Assembly: GCA_012837885.1 (NCBI GenBank)
Contig: DUQI01000074.1
Location: forward strand, 1 to 44,173
DNA length: 44,173 nucleotides
DNA from: Fastidiosipila sp.
GTDB lineage: Bacteria > Bacillota > Clostridia > Saccharofermentanales > DTU023
Direction of reading: 5' to 3'
Shown here piece by piece: positions 23,426 through 32,141 of this stretch; position 1 is the first letter of the stretch, and every line of letters starts with the position of its first letter. The position numbers and the translations under genes are program-made. The notes under the pieces are model-generated. The model searched no databases and was not told where the DNA came from. It saw nothing but the letters and a program-made list of their open reading frames with translations.

Positions 23426-23977
23426 ATGAATCTGTTGACGCGGGCTTTGATACTGTTTATGGCGTTCTTACTGGGAGTTGTCTTCCTGTTTATCCTGACG
23501 CTCGGTATCTCACCGACCGTTCTGGACGGCTTTATCGTCTGGTTTTCCGGTCTCGCCAATCGCGCCGGAGATCGGCTGGTGGCGATCATTGTCGGCGGCG
23601 TCGGTCTGATCTTATCTCTTGTTTTGTTCGCTTTTGTCTTAATCACCGGCAGGCTGCGCAAAGCCCGCCTGCAAAAAAGTGAGATCGGTAATATCGATAT
23701 CGGCGTCGGCGCGATCGAAAGTATCGCCCTGAACGCCGCCAAGGCCTCCCAGTCAGGCGTTAAATACGCGAAAGCGGCCGTCGGTTCGATCGGCGGCGAT
23801 AAGCTGTCGGTCAGAATGACGATCATGACGTATCCCGACGTCGAATTGCCGGTCATGATGGCGCGCGTGCAAGAACGCGTGAAAAAGGACGTAGAGAAAT
23901 ACACCGGTATCGAAGTGGCTGAAGTGCCGGTCAGAATCAATAAGGTCGAAGCGATGGCCACGCGTGTGGAACGATAG
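23426..23977 (+). CDS. amaP: Asp23 membrane anchor protein AmaP
   Basis: A 183-residue protein with two N-terminal membrane helices (about 5-27 and 45-70) then a cytoplasmic domain whose end 'VELPVMMARVQERVKKDVEKYTGIEVAEVPVRIN' copies the Asp23 C-terminal motif, so the anchor carries its own Asp23-like domain. Family members recruit Asp23 to the membrane. Start at the ATG nine bases after AGGTGAGG; a GTG at 23411 inside that ribosome binding site is less likely. It sits between the soluble Asp23 protein and a DUF2273 protein, the normal trio. Confidence 0.85.
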   Translation: MNLLTRALILFMAFLLGVVFLFILTLGISPTVLDGFIVWFSGLANRAGDRLVAIIVGGVGLILSLVLFAFVLITGRLRKARLQKSEIGNIDIGVGAIESIALNAAKASQSGVKYAKAAVGSIGGDKLSVRMTIMTYPDVELPVMMARVQERVKKDVEKYTGIEVAEVPVRINKVEAMATRVER

Positions 23978-24223
23978 ATGCGTCAGATCAAGCAGGTATT
24001 GGTTTCGCTCGGCGATCGTCTCGCCTCCTGGAACCCGGGAGCCGTCGGTGCCGTTATCGGCCTGGTACTGTCTTTGCTCTGGGTCACCTTCGGCTTTTTC
24101 AGAATGCTCTTTGTGGTCGCCGCGACGCTCGGCGGCTATTTCGTCGGTATGCGCTGGTTTTCCAACCGTGAGACCGTGAGAAATTTGTTGGACAAAATAT
24201 TTCCGCCGGGGTTGTTTCGCTGA
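23978..24223 (+). CDS. DUF2273 small membrane protein
   Basis: An 81-residue protein with two predicted membrane helices (about 20-42 and 43-60, 'GAVGAVIGLVLSLLWVTFGFF' and 'LFVVAATLGGYFVGMRW'), typical of DUF2273 proteins that always accompany amaP and asp23. The function is unknown beyond this complex. It starts right after the amaP stop and ends in TGATG, in which the nusB ATG begins. Confidence 0.85.
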   Translation: MRQIKQVLVSLGDRLASWNPGAVGAVIGLVLSLLWVTFGFFRMLFVVAATLGGYFVGMRWFSNRETVRNLLDKIFPPGLFR

Positions 24224-24681
24224 TGGGTAGACGTAGTACAAGAGAAGCCGCCTTTAAACTTCTTTACAGCTATGAAGTGCAGCGGGACGACAAAGAAGCC
24301 CAGTTTCATCGCTTCGTCGAAGAAAACGAGATTTCTGGTGCTGATCTCTTATTTTTCAAACGGCTGATGAAAGGCGTCTGTCAAAAAGTGCGAGAGCTCG
24401 ACGACATGATCGCTCCGACCCTGCATAAGTGGGATATCTCGCGTTTGCCGCTCGTCGATCTGACGATTCTTAGAATCGGAACGTACGAGCTCTGCTACGC
24501 CGAGGACGTACCGAGCGCCGCCTCAATCAATGAGTGTGTCGTGTTGGCCAAGAAATATTCGAACGACGAATCCCGTTCCTATATCAACGCCGTACTCGGC
24601 ACGATCTACCGTCAACTCTGCCCCGACGAAGAACCGGACGAGAACTTGTTTGATGACGACGACATCGATGAGGTCAGCTGA
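24223..24681 (+). CDS. nusB: Transcription antitermination factor NusB
   Basis: With NusE (S10) binds boxA RNA in rRNA leaders. The 152-residue all-helical protein starts 'GRRSTREAAFKLLYSYE' and has the family segment 'LPLVDLTILRIGTYELCYAEDVPSAASINECVVLAKKYSNDESRSYINAVLG' in its C-terminal half (given in part). A short acidic tail (DEEPDENLFDDDDIDE) is extra. Start and stop both lie in TGATG junctions with neighbours, implying translational coupling. Confidence 0.95.
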   Translation: MGRRSTREAAFKLLYSYEVQRDDKEAQFHRFVEENEISGADLLFFKRLMKGVCQKVRELDDMIAPTLHKWDISRLPLVDLTILRIGTYELCYAEDVPSAASINECVVLAKKYSNDESRSYINAVLGTIYRQLCPDEEPDENLFDDDDIDEVS

Positions 24682-25973
24682 TGTCTGAACTCCTTCGTTC
24701 CGTCAGTTGGCTGAACGAATATGTGGCGGCGCGCTTAAGCGAGGATACGGTACTTTCGAATCTGTCGATCGTCGGCGAGATATCGGGCGGTCGCCGTTAC
24801 CCGTCGGGACACTACTATTTCACGTTGAAAGATGATAGAGCGCAGGTATCCTGCGTTTTTTTCAGTATCGCACGGGCGAGACTGGCGTTCGAACCGAAAG
24901 ACGGTATGAAGGTCGTCTGTCGGGCCAGGGCCGCGCTCTATCAAAAAGACGGTCGCTTCCAGCTGATCGTGCAGCACCTGGAAGAAGAAGGCGTTGGCCA
25001 GCTCTACCGGCGGTTCCTGGAAACGAAAGCGCGACTCGAAAAAGAAGGCCTCTTTGATCCAGCCAAAAAACGCCCGATCCCATACTGGCCGAAACGGATC
25101 GGCGTAATCACCTCGTCGGCCGGTGCCGTCTTATCCGACATGATCGTCGTCTTGCGAAAACAGGCGCCGTCTTTTGACCTTTTGCTCTACCCGACGGCTG
25201 TGCAGGGCGAAAACGCGCCGGGCGAGATCGTGCAGGCGATCGAGCAGGCGAACCGCGAACGAAAAGTCGATGTCTTAATCGTCGGTCGAGGCGGCGGCTC
25301 GTTTGAAGATCTCTATGCCTATAACGAAGAGATCGTCGTACGCGCCATCCGAGACTCAAAGATCCCCGTGATTTCAGCCGTCGGCCACGAGACGGATGTG
25401 ACGCTCGCCGATTTTGCCGCCGACCTTAGAATGCCGACGCCGACCGCAGCGGCCGGTGCTGTCATGCCGCAGAGGAAGGAATTGAGTACGGCACTCGAGC
25501 GCGTAAAAAACCGCCTCACGCTGTCGTTGCAGCGTTTGGTCGAACAGAGAAGACGGGAGCTTTCGTCCTGGCAGACGAGAATCGCGCTCAGGCATCCGGC
25601 CAGAGTGCTCGAGACGAAACGTCAGACGCTCGATCTGTTGCGCGATCAATTGTTGAGATCGCTTCGTCGGAAAAAAGAAGACGATGAACGATCGCTTCAC
25701 TTGCTGAAACAAACGATTGAAAGGCAGATTAGGGAAGCCTTGCACCGGGCCAGTGTGACGCTCGCCGGTACGAAGGAACGCTTGGCGCTTTTGCATCCGG
25801 CCGCCGCTTTGAAGCGCGGCTACGCATTTGTCACGACGAGTGACGGCCGGATCATACAGAGTACGACAGAGACAAACGTAGGTGCCGATTTGATAATACG
25901 CCTGACCGACGGCAGCCTCGCGGTGACGGTCGATGATATAAAGAAAGAGACGGAGGACGAATCCGATGGATAA
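24681..25973 (+). CDS. xseA: Exodeoxyribonuclease VII large subunit
   Basis: Catalytic subunit of a single-strand DNA exonuclease. In 430 residues: N-terminal OB fold ('LSIVGEISGGRRYPSGHYYFTLKD'), then the XseA catalytic core with 'RIGVITSSAGAVLSDMIVVL', 'VLIVGRGGGSFEDLYAYNEE' and 'VISAVGHETDVTLADFAADLRMPTP', the latter two carrying the conserved glycine, aspartate and histidine residues. The C-terminal coiled-coil region binds XseB, whose gene overlaps the end by eight bases. Starts in a TGATG junction with nusB. Confidence 0.96.
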   Translation: MSELLRSVSWLNEYVAARLSEDTVLSNLSIVGEISGGRRYPSGHYYFTLKDDRAQVSCVFFSIARARLAFEPKDGMKVVCRARAALYQKDGRFQLIVQHLEEEGVGQLYRRFLETKARLEKEGLFDPAKKRPIPYWPKRIGVITSSAGAVLSDMIVVLRKQAPSFDLLLYPTAVQGENAPGEIVQAIEQANRERKVDVLIVGRGGGSFEDLYAYNEEIVVRAIRDSKIPVISAVGHETDVTLADFAADLRMPTPTAAAGAVMPQRKELSTALERVKNRLTLSLQRLVEQRRRELSSWQTRIALRHPARVLETKRQTLDLLRDQLLRSLRRKKEDDERSLHLLKQTIERQIREALHRASVTLAGTKERLALLHPAAALKRGYAFVTTSDGRIIQSTTETNVGADLIIRLTDGSLAVTVDDIKKETEDESDG

Positions 25974-26232
25974 CGAACAGATGCAGATTCCGGGGCTCGA
26001 AATAAGCGGGCAAGAAGAGCAACGAGAGCATTCATATGAAGAAGATATGAAACGCTTGGAGATCATCGCCGCCGAATTGGAACGAGGGGAACTCGGCCTA
26101 AACGATCAGCTCGCTCGTTTTGAAGAAGCGATGGCACTGGTGAAGCGCTGCCAGAAGGAACTTGACCGGGTGGAAGAGCGCCTCGCCAAAATGGAAAAAG
26201 ATGAGACGGAGACACCGCTCGATGACCGCTGA
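25966..26232 (+). CDS. xseB: Exodeoxyribonuclease VII small subunit
   Basis: An 88-residue helical hairpin with the family signature 'SYEEDMKRLEIIAAELERGEL' and 'ARFEEAMALVKRCQKELDRVEERL'. Several copies wrap the XseA coiled coil. It has a slightly long N-terminus before the fold. It overlaps xseA by eight bases and ispA by eleven. GGAGG just upstream. Confidence 0.93.
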   Translation: MDNEQMQIPGLEISGQEEQREHSYEEDMKRLEIIAAELERGELGLNDQLARFEEAMALVKRCQKELDRVEERLAKMEKDETETPLDDR

Positions 26233-27109
26233 TCACCTCTTGCTCGAGCGGATCGAAAGCGCGCTGTCAGGATTGTTGCCGGCCATTTCCAAGATGGAAG
26301 GTGGTCGCGCGGTCGAGGCTGCCGCCTACAGTCTGACCGCCGGCGGCAAAAGAATCAGGCCGACACTGCTGCTTCGCACGGCCGCCATGTTTGACATTGA
26401 GGAAACAGTAGCCATGCCGTTCGCCGCCGCTTTGGAAATGATCCACACCTATTCGTTGATCCATGACGATCTGCCGGCGATGGATGATGACGATACGAGA
26501 CGTGGCCGGCCTTCGAACCACAAAGCGTTCGGTGAAGCGAACGCGATTCTGGCAGGTGACGGCCTCTTGAATCTGGCCTACGAGACGATGCTGGCTGCGA
26601 TCAGGGACAATCCTGATGAAAAGCGCATCGAAGCCGCTTCGATCATCGGTCGAGCAGCCGGCTTTCATGGCATGATCGGCGGTCAATGCCTCGATCTGGA
26701 AGAGGAAAGACCCCATGATCCGGAGCAGGCGCTTCGCCTGATTCAACAAAAGAAGACGGGCGCCTTGATCTCGGCGGCCGTGCTGGCCGGGGCCGCGCTC
26801 GGCGGTGCCTCGGACGATGTGCGCGAGGCGCTTCTATTGTTTTCCGACAATCTCGGGCTCGCCTTTCAAATCAAGGACGATCTGCTCGACGTTCAGTCGA
26901 CCAGCAAAAAACTCGGCAAGACGGTCGGCAAGGATCAGCGTGACGACAAACTGACGTTTGTCACCTGGTACGGTGAAGCAAAGGCGGAGCGTTTCTTTTC
27001 TGAGACGATGCAACGGGCGAAAGAAGGCCTCGAGCGGGCGGCAAAAGCCGGCTTGGATGTTACGGATCTAGCCTCCATTTGGCATTACCTTGAGCAAAGA
27101 GATTATTAA
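26222..27109 (+). CDS. ispA: Farnesyl/geranyl diphosphate synthase
   Basis: Condenses isopentenyl diphosphate with allylic diphosphates for undecaprenyl and quinone precursors. The 295-residue protein has 'GGKRIRPTLLL', the first aspartate-rich motif DDLPAMDDDDTRRG (about residues 80-93) and the second motif KDDLLDV; chain-length context suggests C15. The start was set at the ATG giving MTADHLLLER, inside the end of xseB, since the longer open frame reads through xseB. Follows the normal order xseA-xseB-ispA-dxs. Confidence 0.93.
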   Translation: MTADHLLLERIESALSGLLPAISKMEGGRAVEAAAYSLTAGGKRIRPTLLLRTAAMFDIEETVAMPFAAALEMIHTYSLIHDDLPAMDDDDTRRGRPSNHKAFGEANAILAGDGLLNLAYETMLAAIRDNPDEKRIEAASIIGRAAGFHGMIGGQCLDLEEERPHDPEQALRLIQQKKTGALISAAVLAGAALGGASDDVREALLLFSDNLGLAFQIKDDLLDVQSTSKKLGKTVGKDQRDDKLTFVTWYGEAKAERFFSETMQRAKEGLERAAKAGLDVTDLASIWHYLEQRDY

Positions 27110-27149
27110 CACGTCAAGACGGATTACGGATTTAAAGATATAAAGAGAC

Positions 27150-29042
27150 ATGGTGACAGTTAACGATGTGAATCAGGCACTGCCGGCACCGGACGCGCTG
27201 AAAAAAATGACGATAGACGAGCTACGCCAGTTGGCCGGCCGGATACGCGAGATGATTATCAAGCAGGTCGCCTCGTCCGGAGGTCATTTAGCGTCGAATC
27301 TCGGTGTCGTCGAACTGACCATCGCGCTCTTGTACGTTTTCGATTTCCCGAACGATCAGATGATCTTCGATGTCGGGCATCAGTGTTATCCCTGGAAACT
27401 TCTGACCGGTCGCGGTGACCGTTTTTCAACGCTCAGAAAAGAAGACGGTATCGCCGGCTTTCCGAAGCGCGCAGAGAGTCCGTATGATGTCTTTGAGACA
27501 GGCCACAGTAGTACATCCGTCTCGGCGGCGGCCGGGCTGGCGCGCGCTGCGCGCCTGCAAGGCGTAGAGTGCCAGGTCATCGCCATGATCGGCGACGGAG
27601 CGCTCTCGGGCGGTATGGCTTTTGAAGCGTTGAATGATGTCGGTCAACATGAAGACAACGTGATCATCATCCTGAATGATAATCAGATGTCGATCGATCG
27701 AGCCGTCGGCGGCCTCAGCCGCCACTTGGAGAAGGTCAGGCTCTCGCGCCGTTACTGGAAATTGAAATCGACCTGGGAGCCGCGCCTCGAACGGATGGGG
27801 CGCCCCGGGCGTCGCATCTCGACCTGGCTTCGTTATCTGAAGCGAAAAGGCCGATCGTATATCGCGGCCGACTTGAACAGCGTCTTTTTCGAACAGTTGG
27901 GATTTCGCTATTACGGTCCGGTCGACGGACATGATCTCTTTCAGCTGATCGATTACTTTAGACATATCAAAGAGATTCCGGGGCCGGTCTTACTCCACGT
28001 CTCGACCGTCAAAGGCAAAGGCTACGATTTTGCCGAGTCGGAACCGTCCGAGTACCACGGCGTCGCACCGTTTGTGATTGAAAACGGCGCGTGTCGCACC
28101 TCGACCAAATGCGAGACGTTTTCCGACGTGTTCGGTAAGGAGATGCTGGCGCTCGCCGAGAAGGAACCGCGACTGATCGCGATCTCCGCGGCGATGACGT
28201 CCGGTACCGGGCTTCTGGCTTTCGAAACGACGTATCCGAACCGTTTCTTCGACGTCGGCATCGCCGAGCAGCATGCCGTCACTTTGGCGGCAGGCTTCGC
28301 AGCCGGAGGTTTAAAGCCGGTAGTCGCTCTATACAGCACGTTCTTGCAGCGCGCCGTCGATCAGGTGATCCACGACGTCTGTCTGCAAAACCTGCCGGTC
28401 GTCTTTGCGATCGATCGAGCCGGTGCCGTCGGCGCCGACGGACCGACGCATCAGGGCTATTATGATCTGGCGATTGCCAAATTGCCGCCAAACCTCACGG
28501 TATTCGCGCCGGCGACAAAGGAAGAATTAAGCATGTCGCTGAAGGAAGCCGTGTCGCTCTCGTCTCCCGTCTTAATCCGCTATCCACGCAGTGAAGCGCC
28601 GGCCGGGCTCTTCAAGAGAGACAACCCGTACGACGTCATTTCGCACGGCGCTGAAGGCGATGTCGCGATCTTGTCGATCGGTGCGCTCTTCGAAGAGGCG
28701 AGCGATGCCTCGGCAATATTGAGGAGAAAAGGCATAGCGACCAGACATTTATCGACACTTTGCACGAAACCGTTCGATTTTGATGGTATGATGGAATGGA
28801 TCGAAACGGTTGAGCTTCTCGTGATCGTGGAAGACGGAGTCGCCCTGGGCGGTGCCGCTGAATCGATCGCAGCCGAACTGAAAGCCCGCGGCTTTGCCGG
28901 TCAGATCGTGTGCCTCGGGCATAGAGATCTGACGACCGGACAGGCATCGCGAGAACGGCTTTTGGCGAAAGAGAAGCTTGATGCGGAAGGCATCGCCGAG
29001 ACTGTCATAAACATACAAGTCGAGACGAGAGGACATCGATGA
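27150..29042 (+). CDS. dxs: 1-deoxy-D-xylulose-5-phosphate synthase
   Basis: First enzyme of the MEP isoprenoid pathway, joining pyruvate and glyceraldehyde 3-phosphate with thiamine diphosphate. In 630 residues: 'GGHLASNLG' (44-52), 'DVGHQCYPWKLLTGR', ThDP/Mg motif GDGALSGG (148-155) with its ND partner, then the transketolase pyrimidine domain with 'DVGIAEQHAVTLAAG' and the C-terminal domain. Only a weak SD (AAAGAGA) precedes ATG, and a TATAAA at 27139-27144 lies six bases upstream of it, so an extra leaderless transcript is possible. TlyA (often next) is absent; the stop overlaps nadK as ATGA. Confidence 0.95.
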   Translation: MVTVNDVNQALPAPDALKKMTIDELRQLAGRIREMIIKQVASSGGHLASNLGVVELTIALLYVFDFPNDQMIFDVGHQCYPWKLLTGRGDRFSTLRKEDGIAGFPKRAESPYDVFETGHSSTSVSAAAGLARAARLQGVECQVIAMIGDGALSGGMAFEALNDVGQHEDNVIIILNDNQMSIDRAVGGLSRHLEKVRLSRRYWKLKSTWEPRLERMGRPGRRISTWLRYLKRKGRSYIAADLNSVFFEQLGFRYYGPVDGHDLFQLIDYFRHIKEIPGPVLLHVSTVKGKGYDFAESEPSEYHGVAPFVIENGACRTSTKCETFSDVFGKEMLALAEKEPRLIAISAAMTSGTGLLAFETTYPNRFFDVGIAEQHAVTLAAGFAAGGLKPVVALYSTFLQRAVDQVIHDVCLQNLPVVFAIDRAGAVGADGPTHQGYYDLAIAKLPPNLTVFAPATKEELSMSLKEAVSLSSPVLIRYPRSEAPAGLFKRDNPYDVISHGAEGDVAILSIGALFEEASDASAILRRKGIATRHLSTLCTKPFDFDGMMEWIETVELLVIVEDGVALGGAAESIAAELKARGFAGQIVCLGHRDLTTGQASRERLLAKEKLDAEGIAETVINIQVETRGHR

Positions 29043-29899
29043 AAATAGCGGTTTTTCCCAATGCGTTACGGGATACAGCTTTTACGTATACAAAGCAACT
29101 GATCACGCATATCCGAAGGAAAGGTGGCGTTTCGCTGATGCTCCCCGAGATGAAGGAGCATGTCGATCTACCGGGTGTCAAGTACGTCGAGTCGCTTCAT
29201 GAAGACGCCGATCTGTTGATCTGTCTTGGCGGCGACGGCACGTTTCTCTCGTCACTCAATCTGCCGGGTTGGCAAAACGTGCCGACGATCGGAGTCAACC
29301 TCGGAAGCGTCGGTTTTTTACCGCAGATCATGCCGGAACGGCTCGAGGCGGCGATCGATCAACTGTTTGCCAGAGAATACGTGATCGAAGAACGGATGAT
29401 GCTCTCGGCCACGGCCGTCGATGCCGGCGGCAGGGTGATCCATCAGCAACGCGCTTTAAACGATATTGTCCTCGGTCGCGGACTGTCCGGCCGAATCGTC
29501 ACGATTTCGCTTCAGATCGACGAGGAGATGGTCGAGCGCGTACCCGGTGACGGACTGATCGTCTCGTCGCCGACCGGATCGACCGCCTATGCGCTGTCAG
29601 CCGGCGGCCCGATCGTCCATCCGGGCGTGCAGCTCCTCCTGATCACACCGATCTGTCCGCATTCACTGCATAATCGAAGCTATATCGCTTCAGAAGATTC
29701 CTATATAAGACTGTCGATCGACTGGTATCCGGAACCGGCCATCGTGTCGGTCGACGGTCAGACTAATTTTCCTTTAAGTCACGGCGAATATCTCGATATT
29801 CGACGTGCAGAGGACGTATTTCGTCTAATAAGGCTCGGCGGTAATCGATTCTATGAGACGCTGTCGGCAAAAATACAGCAACGGGGGACCACTGCATGA
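29039..29899 (+). CDS. nadK: NAD kinase
   Basis: Makes NADP+ from NAD+ and ATP or polyphosphate. The 286-residue protein has the GGDGT motif (64-68), 'GVNLGSVGFL', the conserved 'ALNDIVL' segment and the glycine-rich 'GDGLIVSSPTGSTAYALSAGGPIVHP'. All key residues are present. ATGA overlaps at both ends (with dxs and argR) show tight coupling. Confidence 0.95.
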   Translation: MKIAVFPNALRDTAFTYTKQLITHIRRKGGVSLMLPEMKEHVDLPGVKYVESLHEDADLLICLGGDGTFLSSLNLPGWQNVPTIGVNLGSVGFLPQIMPERLEAAIDQLFAREYVIEERMMLSATAVDAGGRVIHQQRALNDIVLGRGLSGRIVTISLQIDEEMVERVPGDGLIVSSPTGSTAYALSAGGPIVHPGVQLLLITPICPHSLHNRSYIASEDSYIRLSIDWYPEPAIVSVDGQTNFPLSHGEYLDIRRAEDVFRLIRLGGNRFYETLSAKIQQRGTTA

Positions 29900-30390
29900 A
29901 ACCGGACAAAAATCAACGACAATCACGCATTATTCGTTTGATCAAGGACCATGTCGTCGAGACACAGGAAGAACTGGTACGTTTGCTGATCGAATCGGAT
30001 ATGGAGGTCACGCAGGCGACCGTATCGCGTGACATCATGGAACTCGGCATCATCAAGGTGATGACAGGCGAAGGCCAGAAGCGCTACGTACTGATGGATC
30101 GCTCGGGCGAAGGCGCTTCGGGACGACAACTGAACGCGTTTCGCGATTCGGTCGTCTCGATCGACGTGGCGCAAAACTTCGTGATCATCAAGACGCTGCC
30201 CGGCATGGCGCCCGGCTCAGCTGCCGCGCTCGATTCGATGCATCTGCAGGATCTGATGGGATCTCTGGCCGGTGACGACACGATCTTCATCGCCACGCAC
30301 ACGAATCAGCATGCCGAACAGATGCGTGAACGACTGATCGAGATTTCACAGGCCGATCCGATGATGGGAAGAAAACTGCCAAAAAACTAA
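29896..30390 (+). CDS. argR: Arginine repressor ArgR/AhrC
   Basis: Hexameric arginine-sensing repressor. The 164-residue protein has the N-terminal winged helix ('QEELVRLLI...VTQATVSRDIMELGIIKV', residues about 18-55) and the C-terminal arginine-binding domain with 'GMAPGSAAALDSM' and 'GSLAGDDTIFIATH', in which the DD pair contacts arginine. It is longer at the C-terminus by about ten residues than usual. The place between nadK and recN is the standard one. Confidence 0.94.
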   Translation: MKPDKNQRQSRIIRLIKDHVVETQEELVRLLIESDMEVTQATVSRDIMELGIIKVMTGEGQKRYVLMDRSGEGASGRQLNAFRDSVVSIDVAQNFVIIKTLPGMAPGSAAALDSMHLQDLMGSLAGDDTIFIATHTNQHAEQMRERLIEISQADPMMGRKLPKN

Positions 30391-30393
30391 CCG

Positions 30394-32034
30394 ATGCTGC
30401 GTGAACTCGACATTCGGGATTTCGCTCTGATCGCCGATCTGACGTTTCGGCCGGAGCCGGGATTTGTCGTGCTGACAGGTGAGACCGGTGCCGGAAAATC
30501 GATCCTGATCGGAGCACTCGCCCAGTTGTCGGGAGATCGGGCCGATACGACGATGGTTCGTACCGGTGCGAACGAAGCTTTGCTCTCCGCCGTCGTCGAA
30601 ACGGCGGACGGGGAGGAGACGATTTTAGGCAGAGATGTTCTGGCTAGCGGTCGCACCGTCGCCAGGATCGACGGCCGGATCGTGACCGTCGGTCAACTGA
30701 AAGAGGTCGGTCAAACCTGGATCGCGATCCACGGTCAGCGCGAAGGTCAACGCATTTTCGATGAGACGACGCACCGGCCGTTACTCGATCGCTTCTGCCG
30801 TGAAGGACTCGAAGCGCCACACAGCGCATTTGAAACGGCTCGTCAGGAATGGCTCTCGCTACGTCGAGAGCTTTCGGCTTTCGGACGCGATCCGGAAAAA
30901 CGAGCGAGACGTGCCGATCTTCTAACGCATCAGATTAGAGAGATCGAAGACGCCGAACTGAAAGCAGGCGAGGAAGAACGTCTGCAGGAGACGAGCCGGC
31001 TGAATAAGACGCTCGCCAAGGTCCAAGGCGATCTGGCAGGTGCGATCGATTTGCTCGGTGAATCCGAAGAGAAAAATGCACTCGATCTTTTAAACGAGAT
31101 AGGTGACAAATTGAGCGTAGCCGCCAAGGCGAGTCGTACCGTCGCCGGTTTAAAAGATCGCGTGAATGAAGCGCTCGCCGTTCTGGACGGTGTGCAGCAT
31201 GAACTGACGCGCTTTTTTGAGCGGATCGATCTCGACCCGGAAGCGCTCGAAGCGACGGAAAAGCGACTTGATGTCTACGGCAAATTAAAGTACAAGTACG
31301 GTCCGACGATCGACGATATTTTTCATTTTCTTGATCAGAGTAAAAAAGAGTACGACACGCTGATCAATGCGGAATCGCGTATCGCCGAGATCGAAGCAAG
31401 ACTTGACGTACTGGAGCAAGAGCTTCTGACCGGTTCCAACGAACTGCATAAGATCAGGAGTGAAGCGGCCAAAAAGGTTGCCGATTCCATCCGCCAGGCG
31501 CTTTTAGATCTCGACATGAAAAACGTGCGCTTCGAAATCGAGGTGGAAGAAGCCGACACGAAAGACTGGCAAAACGCGGCCGGTGGAAGAGACGTCGTAC
31601 GTTTCTTAATCGCGCCGAATATCGGCGAGCCGCTATTGCCTTTGGCCAAGATCGCCTCGGGCGGGGAAGCGGCGCGCGTGTTGCTCGCGATCAAGAGCAT
31701 CCTCGCGGAAAAAGACGATGTGCCGATACTCGTGTTTGACGAAATCGACGCCGGTATCTCCGGCCATACGGCGCGCCTCGTCGGCGAAAAGATGCGCGCG
31801 CTCGGCGCTCTGCACCACGTCTTTTGCGTCACGCATAGTGCCGCTATCGCCGCTGCTGCCGATCACCACTACCTGATCGAAAAAAGAGAAGTCGCTGCCA
31901 GAACGAATACGTCACTCGAAAAACTGGAAGGCGAGAGTCGCATCAAAGAGATTGCGAGGCTTTTGTCCGGCAGACCGGATGATAAAGCGACCTTGGCCCT
32001 GGCGGAAACGATGCTCGCTGAAAGGCGGACATAG
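30394..32034 (+). CDS. recN: DNA repair protein RecN
   Basis: SMC-like ATPase of double-strand break repair. 546 residues: Walker A GETGAGKS (29-36), head domain, two coiled-coil arms (about 150-340), and C-terminal signature 'KIASGGEAARVLLAIKSI' with Walker B 'PILVFDEIDAGISG'. Starts three bases after argR. The Walker B 'DEID' and the H-loop region 'HVFCVTHSAAIAAAADHH' are intact. No LexA box is seen before it, as it is deep in an operon. In sporulators spoIVB and spo0A often follow; here a 107-base gap with repeats leads to deoD. Confidence 0.95.
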   Translation: MLRELDIRDFALIADLTFRPEPGFVVLTGETGAGKSILIGALAQLSGDRADTTMVRTGANEALLSAVVETADGEETILGRDVLASGRTVARIDGRIVTVGQLKEVGQTWIAIHGQREGQRIFDETTHRPLLDRFCREGLEAPHSAFETARQEWLSLRRELSAFGRDPEKRARRADLLTHQIREIEDAELKAGEEERLQETSRLNKTLAKVQGDLAGAIDLLGESEEKNALDLLNEIGDKLSVAAKASRTVAGLKDRVNEALAVLDGVQHELTRFFERIDLDPEALEATEKRLDVYGKLKYKYGPTIDDIFHFLDQSKKEYDTLINAESRIAEIEARLDVLEQELLTGSNELHKIRSEAAKKVADSIRQALLDLDMKNVRFEIEVEEADTKDWQNAAGGRDVVRFLIAPNIGEPLLPLAKIASGGEAARVLLAIKSILAEKDDVPILVFDEIDAGISGHTARLVGEKMRALGALHHVFCVTHSAAIAAAADHHYLIEKREVAARTNTSLEKLEGESRIKEIARLLSGRPDDKATLALAETMLAERRT

Positions 32035-32071
32035 GGTGATGGTCAGCGAACGACAGAATAATCAAAAAATA

Positions 32072-32119
32072 ACGATGCTTATTTGATAAACGATGCTTAT
32101 TTATAAAAGATGCTTACTT
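32072..32119 (+). repeat. Three tandem ~18-bp direct repeats (operator candidate)
   Basis: ACGATGCTTATTT occurs at 32072-32084 and 32090-32102, and a close copy AAGATGCTTACTT at 32107-32119. Spacing of starts is 18 and 17 bp, under two helical turns. They end just before the ribosome binding site of deoD and overlap any promoter there (TATAAA at 32102-32107 is a -10 candidate). They are the only obvious control sequence of the histidine-degradation operon. Confidence 0.75.
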
Positions 32120-32141
32120 GCAAAGAGGGGGAAAGACATTT

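Noticed and set aside
23753-24241. Minus-strand open frame of 162 codons
   Set aside because: Antisense to amaP, DUF2273 and nusB; histidine/arginine-rich shadow composition.
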